8,406 nucleotides of DNA from Treponema sp. (GTDB taxonomy: Bacteria > Spirochaetota > Spirochaetia > Treponematales > Breznakiellaceae). Shown piece by piece: positions 1 through 5,511 of the stretch. How positions within the stretch are numbered: position 1 is the first letter of the stretch; every line of letters starts with the position of its first letter. The notes under the pieces were generated by a model. The model had not been told where the DNA came from. It saw only the letters and a list, made by a program, of their open reading frames with translations, and ran no database searches. A program made the position numbers and the translations under genes. Location: contig JAISPY010000202.1 in assembly GCA_031274565.1 (NCBI GenBank), positions 1 to 8,406 on the forward strand, given 5' to 3'.

Positions 1-31
1 GGCCGGTTGGCCTCTCATGCCGCTTAAGGGG

Positions 32-76
32 AGAGGACATTTCTATTGCGCTGAAATAGAGGACATTTCTATTGCG
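32..76. repeat. 19-bp direct repeat, possible mobile-element end
   Basis: The sequence agaggacatttctattgcg occurs twice exactly (32-50 and 58-76), a spacing of 26 bp. Just left of it, CCTCTC (11-16) and GAGAGG (31-36) form a 6-bp inverted repeat. Repeats of this kind often mark the termini of insertion sequences whose ends carry several transposase-binding sites, so this may be the edge of an element lying mainly left of the window. No transposase is visible here. The repeat is seen directly; the mobile-element reading is inference. Confidence 0.5.
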
Positions 77-100
77 TCTTGACAAATTGGACAAAAAGCC

Positions 101-129
101 TTGACAAAAAAAATAAAAAGATGTAGAAT
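101..129 (+). promoter_or_regulatory. sigma70-type promoter of the SDR gene
   Basis: A consensus -35 box TTGACA (101-106) is separated by 17 nt from a -10 box TAGAAT (124-129, 5 of 6 to consensus). Transcription would start near 136, giving a leader of about 37 nt before the GTG start. Two further exact TTGACA hexamers lie at 79-84 and 154-159. The latter has TAAAAT (178-183) 18 nt downstream, but that pair would start transcription inside the coding region. Confidence 0.75.
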
Positions 130-160
130 AGATTCAGTTATAGGGAATACCCCTTGACAA

Positions 161-167
161 AAAGGAG
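161..167 (+). promoter_or_regulatory. Shine-Dalgarno deciding the SDR start
   Basis: AAAGGAG (161-167) lies 5 nt before GTG at 173 and 14 nt before the in-frame ATG at 182. The spacing favours the GTG, giving a protein that begins M-H-K-M-N-Q. Both starts lie upstream of the heptanucleotide repeat, so the choice does not alter the phase-variation argument. Confidence 0.65.
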
Positions 168-172
168 AATTT

Positions 173-1024
173 GTGCATAAAATGAACCAACCACCAACCA
201 CCAACCACCAACCACCAACCACCAACCACCAACCACCAACCACCAACCACCAACCACCAACCACCAACCACCAACCATTTAATCCATTTTCATTAAAAAA
301 TAAAATAATATTGATCACCGGTGCTTCTTCAGGAATAGGGCGTGCAACAGCAATTGAATGTTCAAAAATGGGTGCAAGAGTTATTATTACCGCCAGAAAC
401 GAAGAACGACTTCAAAAAACATTTTCTCAATTGGAAGGTGATGGACATGAGAAAATAATTGCGGATTTAACTGCAACGGCAGATATTGATAAATTGGCGA
501 ATTCAGTTGATCAATTGCATGGATTGGTAAATAATGCCGGGATAAATAAGTTGCTTTTACCGCAATTTATAAATGAAAAAGATTTAAACATAACTTTTCA
601 GGTTAATACCATTGCGCCAATATTATTAACACAAAAATTACTTAAAATGAAAAAATTGCGGAAGGGGTCATCAATTGTATATGTATCATCAGTAGCTGGT
701 GTATACAGTTCAACACCTGGGAACAGTATGTATTCAGCCTCAAAGGGTGCAATTAATGGATTTATGAAAAACATTGCATTGGATTTGCTCAATAAAGAAA
801 TACGATGTAATAGTGTAAACCCAGGAATGGTTGATACAAATATAATGGAACATGGAATAGTAACAGAAGAACAATTAGAAGAACATAAGAAAAAATATCC
901 ATTAGGGCGGTTTGGGAAACCAGAAGAAATAGCATATGCAATAATATATTTATTGTCGGATGCAGCATCATTTGTAAATGGAACTTCAATAGTTATTGAT
1001 GGTGGTGTAACAATCAAGGAATAA
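173..1024 (+). CDS. short-chain dehydrogenase/reductase, repeat at 5' end
   Basis: This is a classical short-chain dehydrogenase/reductase (SDR), a cytoplasmic NAD(P)-dependent oxidoreductase; the substrate cannot be told. Of 283 residues, about 250 form the usual SDR fold. The nucleotide-binding motif TGASSGIG is at 49-56, NNAG at 119-122, a structural or catalytic Asn near 144, the catalytic Ser at about 172, YxxxK at Y186 and K190, NPG near 216, and a C-terminal DGG. Residues 7-34 are four exact copies of PPTTNHQ, encoded by a 7-bp DNA repeat and foreign to the family. No ATG or GTG lies between repeat and fold, so translation must pass through the repeat. Codon use is strikingly AT-rich compared with recA and mrfAB, suggesting transfer. 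Related sequences that I recall, in Bacteroidetes-like polysaccharide clusters, start near residue 37; this is memory only. It has its own promoter and stands alone. Confidence 0.9.
   Translation: MHKMNQPPTTNHQPPTTNHQPPTTNHQPPTTNHQPFNPFSLKNKIILITGASSGIGRATAIECSKMGARVIITARNEERLQKTFSQLEGDGHEKIIADLTATADIDKLANSVDQLHGLVNNAGINKLLLPQFINEKDLNITFQVNTIAPILLTQKLLKMKKLRKGSSIVYVSSVAGVYSSTPGNSMYSASKGAINGFMKNIALDLLNKEIRCNSVNPGMVDTNIMEHGIVTEEQLEEHKKKYPLGRFGKPEEIAYAIIYLLSDAASFVNGTSIVIDGGVTIKE
186..277 (+). repeat. heptanucleotide tandem repeat (about 13 copies)
   Basis: A perfect period of 7 bp (unit AACCACC) runs over 92 bp, 13.1 copies with no mismatch. It lies in the SDR coding region 13 nt after the GTG start. 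Because 7 is coprime to 3, three units encode seven amino acids and every frame reads the same PPTTNHQ cycle without a stop. Gain or loss of any number of units not divisible by three shifts the downstream frame. The purity of the tract indicates recent or ongoing expansion by slipped-strand mispairing. Confidence 0.97.
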
Positions 1025-1090
1025 TAAAAACAAAATACAACTGCGCAACAGGTCTGTATATGCTTACCACCTGGCGGCGACTCGGGCTCC

Positions 1091-1130
1091 GAAAAACCCT
1101 AGTCGGACTACACCTTTTGTGGGGTTTTTC
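1091..1130 (+). ncRNA. three-way-junction structured element
   Basis: Three helices nest exactly. The outer stem GAAAAACCC (1091-1099) pairs with GGGTTTTTC (1122-1130). Inside are hairpin TAGT-CGG-ACTA (1100-1110) and hairpin CAC-CTTTT-GTG (1111-1121). Every base in the 40 nt is in a helix or a terminal loop, with none unpaired at the junction. This is unlikely by chance, but it matches no RNA family I know. It could be a structured 3' end of the SDR transcript, part of a small RNA, or a folded DNA site of a mobile element. Confidence 0.45.
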
Positions 1131-1139
1131 TCCGCTACA

Positions 1140-1186
1140 TTTTGGCCCGCCGCAATGTTTCGCATGGCTTTATAGGCGGGCCAAAA
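1140..1186. repeat. perfect 12-bp inverted repeat
   Basis: TTTTGGCCCGCC (1140-1151) is the exact reverse complement of GGCGGGCCAAAA (1175-1186). The 23-nt interior contains a smaller imperfect hairpin (1152-1168, loop TTTCG). As RNA this would be a very stable stem. No U-run follows it on either strand, so it is not a canonical terminator. It begins 9 nt after the three-way-junction element and may belong to the same unit. Confidence 0.7.
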
Positions 1187-1383
1187 CGTCATATTCCAGA
1201 GGAATGAACGCTAAGTCTTTATATTATAAGGAATTATTTATCATACTTTCTGGATCACCACCATCTCCTTATCCACTTTATACCATGCATATATTTGTAT
1301 GTGTCAGTTGGGGTAAGGTACAGGAACTGGCCTCCCTCATCGCCTTATACTGCCGCTGCCCTGAAACGCCCGGTATATGCGCA

Positions 1384-1413
1384 TTGACAAGGTCGAGCAG
1401 AGCTTCATATCCT
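1384..1413 (+). promoter_or_regulatory. probable recA promoter
   Basis: A consensus TTGACA (1384-1389) is followed after 18 nt by TATCCT (1408-1413, 4 of 6 to TATAAT). Transcription would start near 1420, giving a recA leader of about 70 nt. I see no E. coli-type or GAAC-N4-GTTC LexA site. An imperfect TTAA-CGA-TTAA palindrome around 1423-1433 lies just past the predicted start and is the only operator-like candidate. Confidence 0.45.
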
Positions 1414-1492
1414 TAGAAATCCTTAACGATTAAAGCAGAAACCAGTAGGGCTGCCTTATATTGTATGAAGAAGCGAGCAGAAGGGGGAACGG

Positions 1493-2794
1493 GTGGCAAA
1501 AATGGATATAGAAAGAAGTGAGAAGCTGGGACATGATAAATCCAGGGGAAACGCTCAGGCATCGATGGCGGAACGGGAGAAGGCCCTGGAAGCGGCCCGG
1601 CTCCAGATAGAGAAGCAGTTCGGCGCAGGCTCCCTTATGAAGCTGGGAACCCATACCAATGCGGCGGGTATCGAGGTAATTCCTTCCGGTTCTATCCTGT
1701 TGGATGAGGCCCTGGGTATCGGCGGGTATCCCCGGGGCCGGATCATCGAAATTTACGGTCCTGAATCATCCGGAAAGACCACATTGGCGCTCCATGCCAT
1801 CGCCGAGGCCCAGAAACGAGGAGGCATCGCCGCATTTATTGATGCCGAACATGCCTTGGATCCGGTATACGCGAAAAACCTAGGGGTCAATAGCAATGAA
1901 CTGTGGATTTCTCAGCCTGATACCGGGGAGCAGGCGCTGGAAATCGCCGAAAACTTGGTACGTTCCGGCGCGGTGGATGTGCTGGTGGTGGATTCTGTGG
2001 CAGCGCTGACCCCTCAGGCGGAAATTGAAGGAGATATGGGAGATGCCCACATGGGGCTTCAGGCGCGGCTTATGAGTCAAGCCCTGCGCAAGCTTACCGC
2101 CATCATCGGGAAATCCCGGACCATTCTCATCTTCATCAACCAAATCCGTATGAAAATCGGGGTGATGTTCGGGAATCCGGAAACCACCACCGGAGGCAAT
2201 GCCCTCAAGTTCTATGCCTCGGTGCGGCTTGAGGTGCGTAAGATCGAAACCATAGAGAAGGGGGATGCGGACGCGATTGGAAACCGGGTGCGAGTCAAGG
2301 TAGTTAAAAACAAGGTGGCCCCCCCGTTTAGACGGGCGGAGTTGGAAATCATATTCGGCAAGGGGGTCTCTGCGGTGGGGAGTCTCCTGGATGGAGCGGT
2401 GAAATACAACCTGATTGACAAGAAAGGGGCCTGGTATTCCTTTGGGGAAGAGCGGATCGGCCAAGGTCGGGATAATGCCAAGGCGTACCTGGAAGAAAAC
2501 CCGGCCATCACCCAAGAAATAGAACAAAAACTGCGGAAGCAGCTCTTTGTGGACCGGGAAGTACTGACTCAAAGCCCTGCACCGGAAGCGCTGGTACCAG
2601 TCCCCGAGGAGCGGGGATCGACGCTTCCCATCGCAGGGACGCCGCTCCCCGAAGCAGCAGTCAAAGGAACCGAAAAAGCCGATACCCCTGCGGATACGCT
2701 TACCGGAACAAACCTGCCTTTAAAGGAAACCCCGAGCCGCGGGCCGGGCCGTCCGCGGAAACCAAGCCTGGCGGGGGATACGGCTTTATTGTAA
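1493..2794 (+). CDS. recA: recombinase RecA
   Basis: RecA forms filaments on single-stranded DNA, drives homologous strand exchange and, in bacteria with LexA, triggers its self-cleavage. Key parts align with E. coli RecA at a constant +23 offset: Walker A GPESSGKT (89-96), catalytic Glu119 in DAEHALDP, Walker B VLVVDS ending at D167/S168, the DNA-binding L2 loop NQIRMKIGVMFGNPETTTGG (216-235), and the QGRDNAKAYL C-terminal domain near 324-333. The length is 433 aa against about 350 in E. coli. The excess is a 23-residue N-terminal extension and a proline-, threonine- and alanine-rich tail from about 357, ending in the basic AT-hook-like PGRPRKP (418-424). GTG is chosen as start because the GGGGG run (1483-1487) lies 5 nt upstream; ATG at 1502 would be 14 nt away. 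It appears monocistronic. Confidence 0.98.
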   Translation: MAKMDIERSEKLGHDKSRGNAQASMAEREKALEAARLQIEKQFGAGSLMKLGTHTNAAGIEVIPSGSILLDEALGIGGYPRGRIIEIYGPESSGKTTLALHAIAEAQKRGGIAAFIDAEHALDPVYAKNLGVNSNELWISQPDTGEQALEIAENLVRSGAVDVLVVDSVAALTPQAEIEGDMGDAHMGLQARLMSQALRKLTAIIGKSRTILIFINQIRMKIGVMFGNPETTTGGNALKFYASVRLEVRKIETIEKGDADAIGNRVRVKVVKNKVAPPFRRAELEIIFGKGVSAVGSLLDGAVKYNLIDKKGAWYSFGEERIGQGRDNAKAYLEENPAITQEIEQKLRKQLFVDREVLTQSPAPEALVPVPEERGSTLPIAGTPLPEAAVKGTEKADTPADTLTGTNLPLKETPSRGPGRPRKPSLAGDTALL

Positions 2795-2875
2795 GCCCTG
2801 CGGCTGGAAGGGATACGTCAAAAGGGTGTTATCTGCGGCTGGCTCTTACCGTAGGATAAAGGTATAGCACCATTT

Positions 2876-2914
2876 CGGGGGCGAGGGCTTTTTTCGAGGG
2901 ACCCCGCATTTTTT
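2876..2914 (+). terminator. weak candidate recA terminator
   Basis: CGGGG (2876-2880) can pair with CCCCG (2902-2906) across a 21-nt loop, and a six-T run (2909-2914) follows. The stem is short and the loop long, but it sits about 80 nt after the recA stop in the right orientation. No better terminator is visible between recA and the insertion sequence. Confidence 0.3.
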
Positions 2915-2995
2915 CTATGCCATCTCCGGCAAACCGTCCCCGCGGGAAACCCATAAGGGTATGCATCGGTTTTCTCGTACCATTCTTGGACTTGT

Positions 2996-3021
2996 CAGGG
3001 CGAGCGTATATAAATTACCCC
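2996..3021 (+). repeat. IS left terminal inverted repeat
   Basis: CAGGGCGAGCG followed by tATATAAA matches the complement of the other end with one mismatch in 19 bp, and about 22 of 26 overall. This is the end distal to the transposase start codon. Confidence 0.85.
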
Positions 3022-4073
3022 GAATCGGTGGTATCTGAGACCAGAGACGATTGAAAGAGGAGCCGTTCAAGATAATCATGAGACCACATCATTTGTTTTC
3101 TCCGCCCTATGCTGCTGCTTTTCGTTTCGGTATCGGCACGGGCCACCGTTAAAGCCAGTTTCCTCAAAATAGCCCTGTTCTCAGGTCCCTTGTCCTTGCG
3201 CAGCCAGGAACGGCTGGATTCCACCATCCCTATGGAACCTATGGTCTTCCAGTACGGATGCCGTTTAACCAGCCATCCCATATCGTCGCTGACCGCGTAA
3301 TCCCGGTCATCTATCCGCTCATCATGGGTCCAGACCGAATTGAACCGGATATGCCGGATCTTATCGGAGGGTGCCGAAACATCCAGGTCCTCAAAGTACT
3401 CTTTCACATCTTCATGCAGGCTTTTTGCGGACGGGTACATCCGAGTTCCCCTTCAGAGAAAACAGGTAATCCTCCTCCTTTTTCACGATCTGTTCGACTC
3501 TTTTGTACGGGTACCCCATCGCGTCTATCGTTACGATGCACCCTTCCAGCGCCCGTTTCTCCCGTAAGGTCGGTATCGCCCTTATTTCGGTGCTTTGTTC
3601 CTCCGTCTTTACCTGCCCGAAGACCAGCCGGTGCTCCGTCGCCCCTGCGCTCACCCGATGGAGTGCTTTCCCCCCCGTCTTGAAGTGTCCCGTACCCTCT
3701 TCCCGTCTATCGCTCTGATTTCCTTTTGATAGTCCTGCTTGAGTGCCCGTACCCCGTTCATAAAGCACGTTGCTCTTTCCGTAGGGTCAAGCCGGGTCAT
3801 GACCTGCCGATATACGTCATGATGGGGTATACCGTTTTCCCGTTTCAGAAACCGGCGTAGCCAGGCTTCTGTGGCTTTGGCGTATCGTTCTATAGCATCC
3901 CCGCCTTGTGTCCGGGCGATGACTGCCCGTATGGTTATGACGATGATTTCATAGACCGGATATAGTTTGTGCCGCTCCAGCCGTGGGTCCCGAATAACCG
4001 CAAAATAGGTCATTATGGGCATGAGTGGCGGTGGTGGTTTTTCTTGTATGATGGTTCCCTCCCAGAAAACCAT
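3015..4073 (-). pseudogene. ISAs1-family transposase, frameshifted and deleted
   Basis: Three - strand frames together form one DDE transposase. Frame one (4073-3651) has the N-terminal DDE_Tnp_1-associated region (YFAVIRDPRLERHKLYPV, then NGIPHHDVYRQV) and the first catalytic Asp in AIDGKR. Frame two (about 3685-3412) resumes at KALHRVSAGATEHRLVFGQV and carries the second Asp in TIDAMG. Frame three (3440-3015) continues LHEDVKEYFEDLD to YWKTIGSIGMVESSR, then jumps to RKDKGPENRAILRKLALTVARAD. The family's intervening block, including the HWxIENxLHWxLDVxFxED region with the catalytic Glu, is missing, roughly 50 codons. The first shift is -1 at a seven-G run (3669-3675). Three independent lesions make it inactive. 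Start ATG 4073 or the downstream ATG 4022 are both possible. Confidence 0.9.
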
Positions 4074-4094
4074 GCCAAGTATACTCTTTTTTTT

Positions 4095-4120
4095 GGTTTA
4101 TTTTATATGCGCTCGCCCTG
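4095..4120 (-). repeat. IS right terminal inverted repeat
   Basis: Read on the - strand it starts CAGGGCGAGCG then cATATAAAA, matching the left end. It lies about 20-45 bp upstream of the transposase start, where the element's own promoter is normally found. Confidence 0.85.
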
Positions 4121-4215
4121 GGTCATCCCCGCAATCGTTTCATAATTCGGTATAGTATAATGAATTAGATACTACCCAAATCTACCGTTCCGGCTGTTGG
4201 CGACATCGCCCTCCC

Positions 4216-5511
4216 TCATGGGGATGCAGGAGGCGTGGGCGGGCGGTTCCTAGCTCCTCCCTTGCGTAATAACCGTTCCCGGCGGTGGCTGAATGCCTTG
4301 CGCATACACTCCCGCAGCCCCAGACGCAGGGCCGCTTCCACATACCCTAATGCCGTGGGACTATCCTGTAAACGCCATTCCGCATCAATCGCCAAAGCCC
4401 GGTACGCGGCGGCCTTGACCAGAACCGGGGCAGTTCCCGCAGCTAGTTTCTGAAGCTGGAGCCGCCCTGGTTCAGAATGGCCCTGAACCATCATATCCAA
4501 CGCAGTCGCCAGGACCGCACGGGGATATGCCTGGGCGGTCGCGGCTTCTAAGAGCACGGCCCCGGTTTGTTGCACCGCGGCCCCCCAAGCAGTGGCGCTC
4601 TGTTTCAAGGTTTTCCGCCAGGCTAAGGCCAGATGCTCCAGGTTATACCGGTACTTTGCTAAAACCGTCAAAGGGGAGGCGGCGATATGGGTAAGGGCTG
4701 CGAACAGTGACGCCAGCCCCAGAACGTCCCGCTGATTGTGCTCACAGACCTGGAGTAGCCCCTCGGTTTCCCCGGATCGGAGGAACGAAAACCAGCTTTC
4801 CGGCGCTAAGGCCCCGGGAAGGTCCCCGGTCCTATCAATACCGAGCAGAGATTCAATGGATCCTTGGGAACAGTCCGGGACCCGGCCCTTCCAGAGCCGG
4901 CGAGCGGGGTGGAGGAGATCCGCCACGTAATACCGGGGGACGCTCATCCGGTGTATGATACATCGGGTCTGCAGGAGGGGAAGATCAAACCTTTTGCCGT
5001 TGTAGGTTACCAGTAGGGGAGGATGACCGTCGGCAGCGAGTGCCCGGAGCAAGGTGGCGAGGAAGTCCGGTTCCCCGGGATAATCCAAAAGCAGGTACTG
5101 GTCCACCTGGAGCCGGTACGGGCCTGATCCGGGTTCCTGGGGCTTGCCCTGTTTGGGTTCGGCTGGTACAAACCGTCCAAAGGCGCCGAGGAATGCCGTG
5201 GTCCCGGTCCCCACGGAAAGGCCGGTGGTCTCCAGGTCAAAGAAGACCAGGGTCTCAGGGCGTAGGGGACCCTGGTCAGCGGTAAACCTAAGGAGGTCCG
5301 GGATCAGGATGGGCAGCGCGGCAGGTAACGAAGGGGATAGGGTCAGCGTAGGATCCAGTACCGCTGAACGGGTGAGCATCTGAAACCCCCCAGGGACCCA
5401 CTCCAGTCCCAAACTCCCTGAGGGGGTATCCCGGGAACCGGCTTCAAAAGCCGGAACTGGCGGCCTTCTCGCGTCCCTGATACGCTGCAGACGAAGCCTT
5501 AGATTCCCCAT
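4216..5511 (-). CDS. mrfB: MrfB-like DEDD exonuclease (YprB family)
   Basis: This is a metal-dependent exonuclease with an RNase H-like DEDD fold. In B. subtilis, MrfB works with the helicase MrfA to remove mitomycin C adducts, acting on DNA in the cytoplasm. Visible exonuclease motifs in order: FDLETTGL (D92, E94), TYNGKRFDLPLL (D176), the DCSQGSIESLLGI block (213-225), and HNQRDV (H258, D262). Residues about 280-412 are alanine- and leucine-rich helical repeats, as in the TPR-like C-terminus of the family. The length of 431 aa is close to the B. subtilis protein (about 410). The last residues are low-complexity and Pro/Arg-rich. The start ATG overlaps the end of mrfA by 13 nt, indicating translational coupling. 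No clear terminator follows the stop at 4216; the IS lies about 95 bp beyond. Confidence 0.9.
   Translation of the reverse strand: MGNLRLRLQRIRDARRPPVPAFEAGSRDTPSGSLGLEWVPGGFQMLTRSAVLDPTLTLSPSLPAALPILIPDLLRFTADQGPLRPETLVFFDLETTGLSVGTGTTAFLGAFGRFVPAEPKQGKPQEPGSGPYRLQVDQYLLLDYPGEPDFLATLLRALAADGHPPLLVTYNGKRFDLPLLQTRCIIHRMSVPRYYVADLLHPARRLWKGRVPDCSQGSIESLLGIDRTGDLPGALAPESWFSFLRSGETEGLLQVCEHNQRDVLGLASLFAALTHIAASPLTVLAKYRYNLEHLALAWRKTLKQSATAWGAAVQQTGAVLLEAATAQAYPRAVLATALDMMVQGHSEPGRLQLQKLAAGTAPVLVKAAAYRALAIDAEWRLQDSPTALGYVEAALRLGLRECMRKAFSHRRERLLRKGGARNRPPTPPASP

Larger units (their letters stand above)
1025..1492. other. gene-poor spacer between SDR and recA
   Basis: These 468 nt contain no coding sequence that I can support. 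A + frame is open for 118 codons (1060-1416) but resembles no family, lacks a good ribosome binding site and runs through two strong inverted repeats. On the - strand, a frame open from about 1412 to 1270 and a second from about 1265 to 1240 read like parts of one protein joined by a frameshift (the latter ends WYKVDKEMVVIQKV). They could be a decayed gene, but I do not recognise it. The supported contents are the two structured elements and the recA promoter listed separately. Confidence 0.5.
2996..4120 (-). mobile_element. decayed ISAs1-family insertion sequence
   Basis: The left end begins CAGGGCGAGCG (2996-3006) and the right end is its reverse complement (CGCTCGCCCTG, 4110-4120). The similarity continues inward: 18 of the first 19 positions match. 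CAGGG-type termini fit the ISAs1 family named by the encoded transposase. At 1125 bp the element is shorter than a typical ISAs1 element, consistent with the deletion seen in its gene. The flanks (ending ttggacttgt on the left, starting ggtcatcccc on the right) show no 8-10 bp target duplication. It lies between the 3' ends of recA and mrfB and interrupts no recognisable gene. Confidence 0.88.

Noticed and set aside
154..183. second promoter TTGACA-N18-TAAAAT overlapping the SDR start
   Set aside because: It matches consensus well, but transcription would begin inside the coding tract and could not give an intact SDR mRNA. It is noted under the main promoter only.
186..277. CRISPR array
   Set aside because: The unit is only 7 bp, directly tandem without spacers, and lies inside a gene.
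43..318. - strand 91-codon frame with WWLVVGG repeats
   Set aside because: It is the complement of the 7-bp tract, which is open in all frames. The remainder has no family resemblance, and the SDR on the + strand explains the DNA.
1060..1190. tmRNA, tRNA or integron attC site
   Set aside because: There is no CCA end, no tag peptide reading frame ending in ALAA, no cloverleaf and no GTTRRRY/RYYYAAC core pair. The fold matches none of these.
1060..1416. 118-codon + strand frame
   Set aside because: It runs through two strong inverted repeats and the recA promoter, lacks a ribosome binding site and has no recognisable domain.
1880..2572. 230-codon - strand frame within recA
   Set aside because: It is antisense to the fully conserved recA core; a codon-bias shadow.
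3258..3683. + strand frames inside the IS
   Set aside because: They are shadows of the - strand transposase and show no domain similarity.
4133..4161. + strand promoter with TATAAT at 4156-4161
   Set aside because: There is no -35 box at acceptable spacing and no + strand gene downstream. It is probably chance AT-rich sequence beside the IS.
4198..4209. GGCGA-CA-TCGCC hairpin after mrfB as terminator
   Set aside because: It has only five pairs and a two-base loop, with no U-run on the - strand side.
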